64,000 nt of DNA. It comes from Pseudoxanthomonas sp. J31 (GTDB lineage Bacteria > Pseudomonadota > Gammaproteobacteria > Xanthomonadales > Xanthomonadaceae). Below the pieces are notes generated by a model. The model was not told the origin of the DNA, searched no databases, and worked only from the letters and a program-made list of their open reading frames with translations. The stretch covers positions 228 to 64,227 of the forward strand of contig NZ_KI783312.1 in NCBI RefSeq assembly GCF_000510725.1, in the 5' to 3' direction. Positions 9,207 through 18,870 of this stretch are shown here, one piece after another; the first letter of the stretch is position 1, and each line of letters starts with the position of its first letter. The position numbers and the translations under genes were made by a program.

Positions 9207-11234
9207 TCAGCCGGCCAGGGCCGCTTCCTTGAGCTTGCGGATCTCGTCGCGCAGGCGCGCGGCGTCCTCGAACTCCAGGTCGCGGGCGTGCTGGTACATG
9301 CGCTGCTCCAGCTCGTTGATCCTGGCCAGGGCCTTGGCCGGGTCCAGGGTGGAGTAGTCGGTGGCCGGCTCGGCCACCTGGCGCGCCTTGCCGCGGCCCT
9401 TGCCCTTGGACTTGGCCTCGCCGGGCTCGGGGCGCGCGCCCTCCATGACGTCCATGATCTGGCGCACCACCTGGCGCGGGACGATGCCGTGCTCGGCGTT
9501 GTACTGCTCCTGCTTCTCGCGGCGGCGGTTGGTCTCGTCGATCGCCGCCTGCATCGAGCGGGTGATGGTGTCCGCATACAGGATCGCCCTGCCGCGCAGG
9601 TTGCGCGCGGCGCGGCCGATGGTCTGGATCAGCGAGCCGGACGAACGCAGGAAACCCTCCTTGTCCGCGTCGAGGATCGCCACCAGCGAGACCTCGGGCA
9701 TGTCCAGGCCCTCGCGCAGCAGGTTGATGCCCACCAGCACGTCGAACTTGCCCAGGCGCAGGTCGCGGATGATCTCCACGCGCTCGACCGTGTCCACGTC
9801 CGAGTGCAGGTAGCGCACCTTGATATCGTGCTCGGCCAGGTAGTCGGTGAGGTTCTCGGCCATGCGCTTGGTCAGGGTGGTGACCAGCACGCGGTCGCCC
9901 ATGGCCACGCACTTGTTGATCTCGCCCATCAGGTCGTCGACCTGGGTGGCGACCGGGCGGATCTCCACCTGCGGGTCGACCAGGCCGGTCGGGCGCACCA
10001 CCAGTTCGACCACCTGGTCGCCGGCCTCGCGCATCTCGTACGGGCCAGGCGTGGCCGAGACGTAGATCGAGCGCGGCGCACGCGCCTCCCACTCCTCGAA
10101 CTTCAGCGGGCGGTTGTCCAGCGCCGAGGGCAGGCGGAAGCCGAACTCCACCAGGGTTTCCTTGCGCGAGCGGTCGCCCTTGTACATGGCGCCGATCTGC
10201 GGGATGGTCACGTGCGACTCGTCCACCACCAGCAGCGCGTCGGCCGGCAGGTAGTCGAACAGGGTCGGCGGCGGCTCGCCAGGCGCCTTGCCGGTCAGGT
10301 GCCGGGAGTAGTTCTCGATGCCCGAGCAGTAGCCGACCTCGGCCATCATCTCCAGGTCGAACTGGGTGCGCTGGGCCAGGCGCTGGGCCTCGACCAGCTT
10401 GTTCTGCGCGTACAGCTGCTCCAGCCGCTCCTTCAGCTCGAGCTTGATGGTCTCGATCGCGTTGAGCACCCGCTCGCGGGTGGTCGCGTAGTGGGTCTTC
10501 GGGTAGATGGTGTAGCGCGGGATGCGGCGCAGCACCTCGCCGGTGAGCGGGTCGAACAGGGAGATGTTCTCGATCTCGCCGTCGAACAGCTCGATGCGCA
10601 CCGCCTCGGCGTCGCTTTCGGCCGGGTGCACGTCCACCACCTCGCCGCGCACGCGGAAGGTGCCGCGCTGCAGCTCGTACTCGTTGCGGGTGTACTGCAG
10701 CTGGGTCAGGTGGCGCAGCAGCTCGCGCTGGTCGATGCGCTCGCCGCGCGACAGGATCAGGCGCAGCGACAGGTAGTCCTCCGGCGCGCCCAGGCCGTAG
10801 ATCGCCGAGACGGTGGCCACCACCAGTACGTCGCGCCGCGACAGCAGCGCCTTGGTCGCGGCCAGGCGCATCTGCTCGATGTGGTCGTTGATCGAGCTGT
10901 CCTTCTCGATGAAGGTGTCGGTCGAGGGGACGTAGGCCTCGGGCTGGTAGTAGTCGTAGTAGCTGACGAAGTACTCGACCGCGTTGTTCGGGAAGAACGC
11001 CTTGAACTCGCCGTACAGCTGCGCGGCCAGGGTCTTGTTGTGGGCCATCACCAGGGTCGGCTTCTGCACCTGCTGGACCACGTTGGCGATGGTGTAGGTC
11101 TTGCCCGAGCCGGTGACGCCGAGCAGCACCTGCTTCGCCAGGCCGGCCTCGAAGCCTTCGACCAGCTTTTCGATGGCATACGGCTGGTCGCCCGCCGGGG
11201 CGTACGGGGAGACCAGTTCGAATCGTTCGCTCAT
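9207..11234 (-). CDS. uvrB: Excinuclease ABC subunit B
   Basis: A 675-residue DNA-repair helicase-like ATPase, the damage-verifying subunit of nucleotide excision repair; it loads with UvrA and recruits UvrC. Visible features include Walker [11 protein letters not shown] near residue 40, the beta-hairpin with the [12 protein letters not shown] signature, helicase motif [10 protein letters not shown], motif VI IGRAARN, and the C-terminal UVR domain ([24 protein letters not shown], abbreviated) that binds UvrC. Length matches the family (about 670). The start at 11234 gives the canonical [11 protein letters not shown] end; the open frame continues upstream without homology. A TATACT -10-like box on the minus strand at 11270-11265 may be its promoter. 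No LexA box was recognised. Confidence 0.97.
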   Translation of the reverse strand: MSERFELVSPYAPAGDQPYAIEKLVEGFEAGLAKQVLLGVTGSGKTYTIANVVQQVQKPTLVMAHNKTLAAQLYGEFKAFFPNNAVEYFVSYYDYYQPEAYVPSTDTFIEKDSSINDHIEQMRLAATKALLSRRDVLVVATVSAIYGLGAPEDYLSLRLILSRGERIDQRELLRHLTQLQYTRNEYELQRGTFRVRGEVVDVHPAESDAEAVRIELFDGEIENISLFDPLTGEVLRRIPRYTIYPKTHYATTRERVLNAIETIKLELKERLEQLYAQNKLVEAQRLAQRTQFDLEMMAEVGYCSGIENYSRHLTGKAPGEPPPTLFDYLPADALLVVDESHVTIPQIGAMYKGDRSRKETLVEFGFRLPSALDNRPLKFEEWEARAPRSIYVSATPGPYEMREAGDQVVELVVRPTGLVDPQVEIRPVATQVDDLMGEINKCVAMGDRVLVTTLTKRMAENLTDYLAEHDIKVRYLHSDVDTVERVEIIRDLRLGKFDVLVGINLLREGLDMPEVSLVAILDADKEGFLRSSGSLIQTIGRAARNLRGRAILYADTITRSMQAAIDETNRRREKQEQYNAEHGIVPRQVVRQIMDVMEGARPEPGEAKSKGKGRGKARQVAEPATDYSTLDPAKALARINELEQRMYQHARDLEFEDAARLRDEIRKLKEAALAG

Positions 11235-11750
11235 GCGCCAGGCAGCGTCCTCGGAAGACCATCCAGTATAGGAGCGCGCTTGTCCGCGGCGCGTGGAACG
11301 CAGTGGCGCGGCCACGAAGTGTGCTGCAGGCACGGCGCCGCGCCCCTGCCCGCGCGGCCTGCCGTCCCGTCCTCCCCGGGCCGTGGCGCCCAGCCTTTCG
11401 AGGTGGGCGGTGGTCACGCCCACGCCGCGGCGGGCCGGCCGGCAGGACGCCGGCGGCCGCGCGCCCTGGAGGGGGTACGCCTGCCGGGGTGCGCCGCACC
11501 GCTTCGCCGCGTGACCGCAGCCCCCCGTGACCATGCGCCGGGACCGGTGCGCGGCACCGGCTGGCAAGTGACGGCTCGGCCTGGATCGGCCGGTGCACTT
11601 CCGGGGGCGCCCCATGGCGACCTGCGCCCATGTGGCGGCACCGCCCGCGATCTCCAGCCAAAGTCCTACACGGGATTCCGGCCACGCCTGATTCCGCGCC
11701 ACCTGCGGCCGCGCCATGCTGGGTCGCCCGGGCGAAATGGATTTCCGCTT
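11235..11750. other. Intergenic region between uvrB and the pseudopilin gene
   Basis: About 515 bp between divergent genes. Apart from the minus-strand TATACT at 11265-11270 I see no gene, RNA or strong hairpin. Short frames here have no recognisable sequence. The length is unusual for this compact genome, so a decayed gene is possible. Confidence 0.45.
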
Positions 11751-12296
11751 ATGCGCAAGGATGCGCCGGGCGCCCCAGCCGGCTTCACCCTGGTGGAACT
11801 GATGACCACGCTGGCCGTGGCGGCCATCCTTGCCGGGCTCGCCGTCCCGGGCATGCAGCGCTTCCTGGAATGGCAGCGCGCGACCGGCGCCATGCACGCG
11901 CTGACCACCCAGCTGGCGCTGGCGCGCAACGCCGCCGTGAGCGCGCGGACGCCGGTCACGCTATGCCCCACCCGCGGCGGCGGCCGCTGCGCGGAAAGCA
12001 CGGACTGGAGCACGGGCTGGCTGCTGTACCGTGACCCGGCGCGCCTGCCACAGCCGCGGGTGCCGGACGACGTGCTGCGCGACGAGCACGCCCCTGTGCA
12101 CGGCTCGATCCGGATCTTCTCCACCCAGGGCCGGGTACGGGTGCGCTACCAGCCGGACGGCCTGGCGCCGGGGACCAACGTCACCTTCCGGATCTGCAGC
12201 GGCGAGCGCCTGCATGCGGAGGTGGTGGTCAACAACAGCGGCCGCACGCGCTGGACGCAGGCCCCGGCGGATACGCCCTGCGGGCCGCCGGGCTAG
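11751..12296 (+). CDS. Solitary GspH/FimT-family pseudopilin
   Basis: A 181-residue prepilin-like protein with an 11-residue leader and a type III cleavage site Gly11|Phe12 followed by [21 protein letters not shown], with Glu at mature position 5. The C-terminal part has the GspH/FimT fold signals ([19 protein letters not shown] and paired Cys). PilD would process it for incorporation into a type IV pilus or a type II-like pseudopilus. It stands alone on the plus strand, 0.6 kb from the pilE end of the minor-pilin operon and separated from it by tRNA-Asn, so it is a second FimT-type gene beside the one at 19430-20005. No clear Shine-Dalgarno was seen before ATG 11751. Confidence 0.82.
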   Translation: MRKDAPGAPAGFTLVELMTTLAVAAILAGLAVPGMQRFLEWQRATGAMHALTTQLALARNAAVSARTPVTLCPTRGGGRCAESTDWSTGWLLYRDPARLPQPRVPDDVLRDEHAPVHGSIRIFSTQGRVRVRYQPDGLAPGTNVTFRICSGERLHAEVVVNNSGRTRWTQAPADTPCGPPG

Positions 12297-12379
12297 CCTC
12301 AGCCCGCGCGGCACAAGGCTTCCGGCGCGCGGAGGCGGGCGCGGCGCGCCCGCGCGCGCAATTCCGGCCACGTACCCCC

Positions 12380-12409
12380 TTGCCGCGCCGGAAACCATCT
12401 GTCTACAAT
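12380..12409 (+). promoter_or_regulatory. Promoter of tRNA-Asn
   Basis: TTGCCG at 12380-12385 and TACAAT at 12404-12409, with an 18-bp spacer, lie ten bases before the tRNA gene, a good sigma-70-type match for a stable RNA. Confidence 0.65.
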
Positions 12410-12419
12410 ACGCGCCCCC

Positions 12420-12496
12420 GCCCGAATAGCTCAGCCGGTTAGAGCACTTGACTGTTAATCAGGGGGTCGTTGGTTCGAGTCCAACTTCGGGCGCCA
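12420..12496 (+). tRNA. tRNA-Asn(GTT)
   Basis: Seventy-seven bases with acceptor GCCCGAA/TTCGGGC, D-arm AGCTCAGCCGGTTAGAGC, anticodon loop TGTTAAT giving GTT, T-arm GGTTCGAGTCC and encoded CCA. Its promoter and terminator are both recognisable, so it is transcribed alone. Confidence 0.96.
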
Positions 12497-12510
12497 GTAT
12501 TCAAGCACTT

Positions 12511-12534
12511 AGGGCCGCGAAGCGGCCCTTTTTG
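12511..12534 (+). terminator. Rho-independent terminator after tRNA-Asn
   Basis: AGGGCCGC-GAA-(A)GCGGCCCT followed by TTTTT, fifteen bases after the tRNA. Classic hairpin plus T-run. Confidence 0.85.
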
Positions 12535-12910
12535 CTATTGCGGAAACCGGCGGAAGTGGCGATCGCCCGGCTGCTGGCCGTGAGTCCAGGCCGTTCTGCG
12601 TGCGCGCCCGTGCGTGCACCCCGCCCCTCCTCCCAGCGGCCCCGCTTGCCGCAGGATCAATCGCGCGGCCTGCCGCCACCGGGCGCGCCGAGCGCGGACA
12701 CCCCTGGCCTGCGGGCATTGCCGCCATCCCCCGCACATCGCGCCGCGCCGCCCCAGCTTAACCCGGCAGGACTTCCGCCGCCGCAGCCGGCCACCGGATG
12801 CACGAAGGGGGCCGCATTGCTGCGGCCCCCTCGCATGGGCATCCGTGGCTACCGCTGCGGGTCGTGGGCCGGGGGATGCAGCGGTTCGGGCACGCCGCAT
12901 CCGGGGCCGG
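12535..12910. other. Intergenic region downstream of pilE with a terminator-like hairpin
   Basis: No gene is recognised in these 376 bases. A strong hairpin at 12807-12830, GGGGGCCGCA-TTGC-TGCGGCCCCC (approximate edges), lies about 80 bases past the pilE stop. Read on the minus strand it is followed only by TTCGT, so if it ends the pilin transcript it lacks a good T-run. Confidence 0.5.
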
Positions 12911-13339
12911 TCACCAGCATTCGCCGACGCCGGCGGTGCCGCTGACGCTGCGCTTGCCCTGGGCGTTGATCGACAGGGTCCCGCACTTGGGATCCTTCTG
13001 CCGGCTGGTCGGGGTGGCCGACAGGGTGTAGGCCTTGGCGGTCACGCCGGTGAGCGACATCTGGTAGAACGGCTCCACGTCCGGGCCGCACTGCGCCGGG
13101 TCGGGCGCGCTGGCGTAGCTCAGGTTGGTCGTGTAGTAGCGCTCCAGGAACTGGGCGCGCTCCTGCAGGCAGGCGGCCGCGGCGGCGCGGCGGGCACGCA
13201 CGACGTGGCCCTGGTACATGGTGTTGGCGATCGCGGCCAGCACCGCGATGATCGCCACCACGATCATCAGCTCGATCAGGGTGAAGCCCCGCGCCCGGCG
13301 CGTTCCGGCGGCCCGCATGCGGTTCCGGTCAGTTGCCAT
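12911..13339 (-). CDS. pilE: Type IV minor pilin PilE
   Basis: A 142-residue prepilin with an 18-residue basic leader, cleavage Gly18|Phe19, and the hydrophobic assembly helix TLIELMIVVAIIAVLAAIA with Glu at mature position 5. Two C-terminal cysteines (KCGTL and GECW) can form the D-region disulfide; the protein ends in CW. PilE is a minor pilin of the type IV pilus priming complex. It is the last gene of the operon, with its start overlapping the end of pilY1 by 11 bases. The call of minor pilin rather than major PilA rests on the operon position. Confidence 0.9.
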   Translation of the reverse strand: MATDRNRMRAAGTRRARGFTLIELMIVVAIIAVLAAIANTMYQGHVVRARRAAAAACLQERAQFLERYYTTNLSYASAPDPAQCGPDVEPFYQMSLTGVTAKAYTLSATPTSRQKDPKCGTLSINAQGKRSVSGTAGVGECW

Positions 13340-16300
13340 TGATCAGTTCCCTCCAGGAGACACGTCGCACCAACGCCTGCGAGCCGCTGGTCATGATCTT
13401 CGAATAGCTGCCGTCGTCCAGGCTCGTGTACATGTACGAGCCGAGGAAGATCGGGTTGTTCGGGCCGCTGTCGTAGGCCACGCCCGAGTACGGGGTGTCG
13501 GTGTTGCCGCCGTAGTAGTCGCCGCTGTCGCCGACGGTCCCGTTCCCGTTCATGTCAAAGAACGCGCTGCCGAGCCGGCCGCCGGTGAACGGGTCGATCG
13601 CCATCGTGTAGCCGCGACCCGTGGGCGAACACGGATCCGTGGAATCGGGATACCGCGTCGTGCCGATAAGCGCCATGCCCTGGAAGAAATTGGGCACCAC
13701 CATGCGTTCGCCCTTCGGCGTACCGCCGGCAGCCTCGGCGGGGGACTGGAGGTCGATGTACCAGCCATTCGTCCCGGGCGCACCCACCTTCTCGATCACC
13801 CGACCGACGCTGTCCTGGTGGGTGATGCGGGACTGCGAAAGCGTAGCCCTGGTCACCGCGGCATCCCGGTCGATGATGCCGTACCAGCTCTGCACGACCT
13901 GGTTGGCGGTACTGCTCGTATCAGCCGTACTGAGATAGCGTCCCGTGCCGAAGAACACCCAGGTTTCAGGCGGGTTGTAGGGATTCTTCGCGACCAGGGG
14001 CGCGGCGGTGATGGGCTGGCCGGCCTGGGTCGTGAACAGCCGCGTGACCGTGTTGTTGTCGAGGTCGAACTTCCACAGGTTGCCGTTCATGTCCCCGGCA
14101 TACACGGTGTCGAAGTTGCCGTCAGGCTTGCTGGGAATAACAGTGCCATGGTCGTCCCAGACGTTCACGCCGGAAAGACCGTTGTCCCCGTCTGCCCCGG
14201 TGCTCTTCGTGTTCGCATTCGCTCCGGTCACGGCGTTGAGCATGATGAGCACGGACTCACCACTGCTGCTGTTGGGGCCGTTACCGATGAACACTCGCCA
14301 GTCGTTGTCCGCGACCTTGGCGATGATCGGCCGGCCGAGGGCATTGCCGAGCAGCGATCCAATTGCCGGATCCGACGCGGTCTTCTCCCAGAGCAGGCTG
14401 GGCGAAGCCGGATCCGTCACGTCCAGCGCGAAAATGCTCTTGCCGCCACGCCCCATCGTGCCGACGAGGATTGTCTTCCAGGTGCCGTTGTGCTTGACGT
14501 CGGCCACGGTAAGTTCGCCGTCCACCGAGTACGCGTGATCGTACTCCGGGTGCCAGTACGGGTATTTATTGGTGGACGGGTCGTTCTGGGTGAGCACGCC
14601 CATTGCCTCTGTCGGCATGAATGCAAAGAGTTCCTTGCCACACTCGGCGTTGGCGCCCGTGCACGAATCCGGCGCCTTGAACGCATGCAACATTCCGTCG
14701 TTCGCCCCGACATAGACCACCGGGGTACGCGAAGACTGCTGCGAGACGAAAGTCGCGTAGCTCGCGTCTCCCGCGTACAGGTTCGCGTTGGGGCGTCCCA
14801 CGTAGACAGGGGTGGAGTTGATGATGTCGCCGAGCATGCCACGGCGGTCGCGGAAGGTCCTCAGGCTCCCATTCACCGTCGACTGCCGCTCGTGGGTGCG
14901 ATCGCCGAGGATGTACTTGAGCTGGTTGTCGTTCAGCGTCGAGAACGCCCCCGGCTTGGCCAGCGTCGGGCTGGTCAGCGTGTTGCCGGTCCAGTTGGTG
15001 ATGAAGTTGGCCAGGGTGCCACTGTTGTTGTAGAGGATCTGCCGCTGGGTGTAGTTCAGCGTGGTGGCGTTGGCATTGACCTTCAGGTCGCCCGCCGCCT
15101 GGCCGAGCCAGTCCGACGCGTCCCAGATGTCTGTCAGGTTACCCGTTGCCGTATCGACGTCGCTGGCCGTCAGCCGCCCAGCCCAGCCATTGGAGATGTA
15201 CTTGGCCTGGTAGGTACGCGCCCCGACTTCCAGCTTGGTCGTGTTGCTTGCGAAGGAGCTGGCGGAGCCACTCGCGTCATCGACGATCTTTCGGAACGCC
15301 GCGCGCAGGCTTTCCACCATCTTGTCGGCCTCGCTGGCGACATAGAAATTGTCGGGGCGCGGATAATCGGTCACGGTCGACGTGACCCCGCCGTTAGCGC
15401 CAGCCGTGAGGTACTCACCCGAGGTATGCCAGCTCCCGGCTGGCAGGTTGTCCGTCAAAGGACGGAAGCCACTGGGGACCCGAAAACCACCGTACTTGGC
15501 CGCCAGCCAATACTGATTGCCGGTCTTGGGCTCGAGCCTTTGATTCTCACGCACGTCCACCCAATAGGTAGAAAGGGTCTGCATGCCCTTGGTGTTCGGC
15601 TTGGCCGCATCGTCCGGACGAAGGTCGTTCGTATGGGCGTAGTACGCCAGACCGGCGATGTACGCGGAATTGCCGCGCCCCGAAAATTCCGCGGATGCCG
15701 CCTTGTTTATCCCCTCGAGCTGAAACACCCTGTTGGTGTACTGCTGCGCCAGAGTCTTGTCGTCAGGGGGAAGGTCATGGTCCGCGTGCGTGTACACGTC
15801 GCCGATGCCGAGGGCCGCGTTCACCTGGCAGGAGTACCGTATCGGATCGTCCCAATTGGTGATGACCGGGAAACCATCAGCCTTATTGTAATCAAGATTA
15901 TTCGTGTAATCCGCAAGGTTGCCCTGCCCCCTGAAGTACCGCAGGGCGGCGTAATAAAGCTCACTGACCGGGTCATTGCCCTTCGGGTTCTGCCCTGTCA
16001 TCTGGCCGAACTTGTTCAGGTAATTGATCACGCCGCTGTCCGCGACACCAAAGCCCGTACCGTTCGCATCATCCGGATCCGGATTGCGCACGAGCACGCC
16101 CGTGGACGAGTTCCACTCGCTGTTCACGTTCGCGAGTCGCCCCAGCTCGGGATAGTTGGTGTACGGGCCGACGAACTTCTGGCGCGCGCGCATCACGCCA
16201 CCGTTCCGCTGGTTGCCGGTCTCATTGAGAAAACCAAAGATGCTGTAGCGGATACGTTCCGCATACTCCTGGATCAAGCCCTCCGGCTTCCAGCCTTGGG

Positions 16301-17204
16301 CATACTGCTTGCAGTTCGACTCGACCCCGACCGATGCGTCGCACACCTTGACTCGCACGCTGACTTCGTAAACTGTCCCCGCATCACTGGGAACAGCGGC
16401 CACGTCCACAACCTTCCGCTCCCATCTTGGATTCCTCCGCGTGCCGTTGTTCTGGCAACCCTGCTGACCCTCCCTGCAACTTTCCCAGTGGCTCTGCTCG
16501 GCCACGCCCTTCGTCAGGAGATGAATGGCCGGGTTGTATGCAGTTGGCGTGTTATCAAGATTCCCCGAGGAGCTGAACCTCATCTTGTTGCCGAGGCCCT
16601 CAATACGGACAGTCAGATTGTCCCACTGCGCAGCCGTCACGTTCGCCACCAACGTCGCATTGTTCCCGCTCGCTGGCAGCCTGCGATTCGGATAAAGCCC
16701 ATATCCTGGCGCATGACGCGCCTTCTCCAGCCAAGTTTCACCGGGCTCGTCCTTGACCCGATAACCTCCGGTCAATGCCAACCTGAAAGGATCGATTGTC
16801 TGGGTGGCCGCCCAGTTCATGTAGTTCCCGCTCCATTGCCCGGCAGTCGGGCAATTGAAAGAGCTCGCCAGCCCAACCGGATAGAAGTGCCGTTCCGATT
16901 CGGTAGCACTGTAATGGTAGGCGTAGCACTTGTCCGGATCGAAGTAGCCCGAATAGCGACGCGTGGCGTCGTAGTTCCCGATATTTGCCTGGCTGTGAAT
17001 CGTCGGATACTCCACCGACGGGACCAGCACCAGGTTACCCGGCACGCTGCTACCCACCGTAAGCGGCTTGTTTTCGATATTGACGCCGGATACGGACGAT
17101 ATCGAGCAGAACACCGCCATCAAGCCGATGGCGAATGCTGCGAATCGGCTTGCGCTCCCATGGCCAGACGCTGCCGCCATACGACGATGGTGGAGATTCT
17201 TCAT
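13329..17204 (-). CDS. pilY1: Type IV pilus tip-associated adhesin PilY1
   Basis: A 1291-residue exported protein with a signal peptide and a C-terminal seven-bladed beta-propeller of the Neisseria PilC family (blade motifs VVYVGANDGMLHAF, VYAGDMNGNLWKFDL). It would sit at the pilus tip and control pilus extension and adhesion. A DMNGNGTVGDSGD loop near the C-terminus looks like an EF-hand-type calcium site. The N-terminal region lacks a von Willebrand MIDAS (no DxSxS): where other PilY1 proteins have it, this one reads VPGNLVLVPSVEYPT. ATG 17204 is chosen because AGGGAG lies upstream; an earlier ATG at 17252 overlaps the pilX stop. Its base composition is visibly poorer in G+C than its neighbours. 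Confidence 0.93.
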   Translation of the reverse strand: MKNLHHRRMAAASGHGSASRFAAFAIGLMAVFCSISSVSGVNIENKPLTVGSSVPGNLVLVPSVEYPTIHSQANIGNYDATRRYSGYFDPDKCYAYHYSATESERHFYPVGLASSFNCPTAGQWSGNYMNWAATQTIDPFRLALTGGYRVKDEPGETWLEKARHAPGYGLYPNRRLPASGNNATLVANVTAAQWDNLTVRIEGLGNKMRFSSSGNLDNTPTAYNPAIHLLTKGVAEQSHWESCREGQQGCQNNGTRRNPRWERKVVDVAAVPSDAGTVYEVSVRVKVCDASVGVESNCKQYAQGWKPEGLIQEYAERIRYSIFGFLNETGNQRNGGVMRARQKFVGPYTNYPELGRLANVNSEWNSSTGVLVRNPDPDDANGTGFGVADSGVINYLNKFGQMTGQNPKGNDPVSELYYAALRYFRGQGNLADYTNNLDYNKADGFPVITNWDDPIRYSCQVNAALGIGDVYTHADHDLPPDDKTLAQQYTNRVFQLEGINKAASAEFSGRGNSAYIAGLAYYAHTNDLRPDDAAKPNTKGMQTLSTYWVDVRENQRLEPKTGNQYWLAAKYGGFRVPSGFRPLTDNLPAGSWHTSGEYLTAGANGGVTSTVTDYPRPDNFYVASEADKMVESLRAAFRKIVDDASGSASSFASNTTKLEVGARTYQAKYISNGWAGRLTASDVDTATGNLTDIWDASDWLGQAAGDLKVNANATTLNYTQRQILYNNSGTLANFITNWTGNTLTSPTLAKPGAFSTLNDNQLKYILGDRTHERQSTVNGSLRTFRDRRGMLGDIINSTPVYVGRPNANLYAGDASYATFVSQQSSRTPVVYVGANDGMLHAFKAPDSCTGANAECGKELFAFMPTEAMGVLTQNDPSTNKYPYWHPEYDHAYSVDGELTVADVKHNGTWKTILVGTMGRGGKSIFALDVTDPASPSLLWEKTASDPAIGSLLGNALGRPIIAKVADNDWRVFIGNGPNSSSGESVLIMLNAVTGANANTKSTGADGDNGLSGVNVWDDHGTVIPSKPDGNFDTVYAGDMNGNLWKFDLDNNTVTRLFTTQAGQPITAAPLVAKNPYNPPETWVFFGTGRYLSTADTSSTANQVVQSWYGIIDRDAAVTRATLSQSRITHQDSVGRVIEKVGAPGTNGWYIDLQSPAEAAGGTPKGERMVVPNFFQGMALIGTTRYPDSTDPCSPTGRGYTMAIDPFTGGRLGSAFFDMNGNGTVGDSGDYYGGNTDTPYSGVAYDSGPNNPIFLGSYMYTSLDDGSYSKIMTSGSQALVRRVSWRELINGN

Positions 17205-17248
17205 GGCAATACTCCCTGCACCTCTGCGCAGCTGGCTCATCGAATTCA

Positions 17249-17878
17249 TCACTTGGCCACCACGTTGGCTTGCAGCACGACCACGGCGCGATCCCCGTTC
17301 GTGGAGGGGTTGTGGCTGCGGGCAAAGATCCTGTACATGGCCTCCTGCACCACCGATCCGCCACCACCGCCGTACTGCATCGATCCGGCGCTGGAACCGA
17401 GGCCCAGTTCGTCATGGCTGTCACGCAAGCCCATGTACTGCACGTAGTACTGGGGCGCGCCGGCCGATTTGTTCCCGGTGCCTAGCTGGTCGGTCGCATT
17501 GAACCAGCAGTCGCTGGTCAGGCTGCTTCCTGTGCAGGTCGTTCCGCCGGTATACGCGGTCGCCGGCATCCCGCACTTGGAATCGTCGATCCCGGTGATG
17601 CCGCCCTTGGCCGGGTCGTTGCCGCACTTGATGCCGATCACCCAGCCGTTGCCATTGGCCACGACGGCGGCGCGGACCTTCTCTTCCGCCTCGCGCAGGG
17701 CCGACTCGGCCTGCTGGAAGGCAAGGCTGCGGTCGAACATGTTGGCGCTCATGCGCTCTTCCAGCAGGGTGCCGCGCAGCACCGCCAGGCCCAGCAGGGT
17801 CATGACCAGCAGCAGGACGAGCACGACGACCAGCGAAGCGCCGCGCTGGCGCGGGGGGAAGGCAAGGGGCTGTTTCAT
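17249..17878 (-). CDS. pilX: Type IV pilus minor pilin PilX
   Basis: A 209-residue protein with a 13-residue leader (PPRQRG) followed by a hydrophobic helix beginning ASLVVVLVLLLVMTLLGLA, the PilX_N pattern. The mature protein has Val, not Glu, at position 5, as usual for PilX/GspK-like members that cap the pseudopilus tip. The ADREAEE-type stretch after the helix (QAESALREAEEKV) is also typical. Four-base ATGA overlap with pilW upstream shows translational coupling; pilY1 follows after 44 bases. Confidence 0.9.
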   Translation of the reverse strand: MKQPLAFPPRQRGASLVVVLVLLLVMTLLGLAVLRGTLLEERMSANMFDRSLAFQQAESALREAEEKVRAAVVANGNGWVIGIKCGNDPAKGGITGIDDSKCGMPATAYTGGTTCTGSSLTSDCWFNATDQLGTGNKSAGAPQYYVQYMGLRDSHDELGLGSSAGSMQYGGGGGSVVQEAMYRIFARSHNPSTNGDRAVVVLQANVVAK

Positions 17879-18870
17879 AGCACGCGGTTCCGCAGGGCGA
17901 CGACGTTCTCGACGACGCGGGTGAGGTGCTGGCCACCGGTGCCCGTGCGCTCGGTTTCGCGCAGGACCAGGGTCATCCGCACGGCGCGCACGTTGCGCCA
18001 GTCGGCGGCGGTGGTCAGGACGGAGGCGCTCACGTACCCGGCATCGGTCAGGTAGTGGAACTGCAGGTTGGCCACGCCCTGCACCACTTCCTCGGCGGCG
18101 GCCCCGTTGACCTGGCGGTACAGGGAGTAGCCGTTGTCGGGGTTGCCGTCGGGGTCGCGCAGGAACCAGCGCACGCCCTGCAGGGAGATGACCGAGGAGA
18201 ACTTGGGGAAGGCGTAGGCGGTGGCCGCGCCGGCGCAGGTGCCGGTGTTCGGCATCGGGAAGTAATCGCACGAGTTCGTGCCGGCGCCGGAGGCGAAGCT
18301 GAGGGAGCCGCCGGCCGTGCTGTCGCCATTGGCGCGGAACACGGCCAGCACGCGCATGTCGCAGATCATCACCGGGTCGCCGCTCTTGAACAGCGGGGTC
18401 GCCGGGGCGACGGTCACGCTGGTGGCGCCGGAGGCCAGGTCCGCGGTCAGGCCGCGGAGGTCGTCGCCGGGGCGCAGGATCTGGATCACGTCCGTGCCCG
18501 AGACGTGGGTCGGGCCGCCGTCCTCGAAGCCGTACAGCGGGTAGTCCACGGCCAGGTACCAGTCGGCGCCGTCCGGGGTGGCCGTGGCGGCGGCGGTGGT
18601 GATGTTGGCGGGCGCCAGGGTGGCGTCGCAGGGATTGGCGCCGGCCTCGCGGATGTCGCGCGAGAGCAGCTCGAACGCCACCTGCGCGCTCTCCTGGATG
18701 CGCGCCAGGTTCTGGGTGCTGCGGTAGGTCGCCTTGTTGGAGATGAACACGCCGATGGCCGCGCCGACCACCAGCAGGCCCAGCACCAGGGCGATCATCA
18801 GTTCGATCAGGCTCACGCCGGCCTGGCGGGCGCGCGCGGCGCCGCGGGGGATGCGGTTGACGGGTTTCAT
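17875..18870 (-). CDS. pilW: Type IV pilus minor pilin PilW
   Basis: A 331-residue prepilin-like protein, leader cleaved at Gly18|Val19 before SLIELMIALVLGLLVVGAAI, with Glu at mature position 5. The region after the helix (ARIQESAQVAFELLSRDIREAG) is the PilW/GspJ signature, and the length fits the family. With FimU, PilV, PilX and PilE it forms the priming subcomplex that starts pilus assembly and supports PilY1. ATGA overlaps link it to pilV before and pilX after. Confidence 0.9.
   Translation of the reverse strand: MKPVNRIPRGAARARQAGVSLIELMIALVLGLLVVGAAIGVFISNKATYRSTQNLARIQESAQVAFELLSRDIREAGANPCDATLAPANITTAAATATPDGADWYLAVDYPLYGFEDGGPTHVSGTDVIQILRPGDDLRGLTADLASGATSVTVAPATPLFKSGDPVMICDMRVLAVFRANGDSTAGGSLSFASGAGTNSCDYFPMPNTGTCAGAATAYAFPKFSSVISLQGVRWFLRDPDGNPDNGYSLYRQVNGAAAEEVVQGVANLQFHYLTDAGYVSASVLTTAADWRNVRAVRMTLVLRETERTGTGGQHLTRVVENVVALRNRVL

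Noticed and set aside
11240-11300. A LexA/SOS box for uvrB
   Set aside because: I found only a TATACT -10-like box; no CTGT-N8-ACAG or TTAGTA-type palindrome was seen.
9288-12296. 1000-codon plus-strand frame over uvrB and the pseudopilin
   Set aside because: The part antisense to uvrB is a shadow rich in Val/Arg/His/Gln; only the last 181 codons (from 11751) form a real gene.
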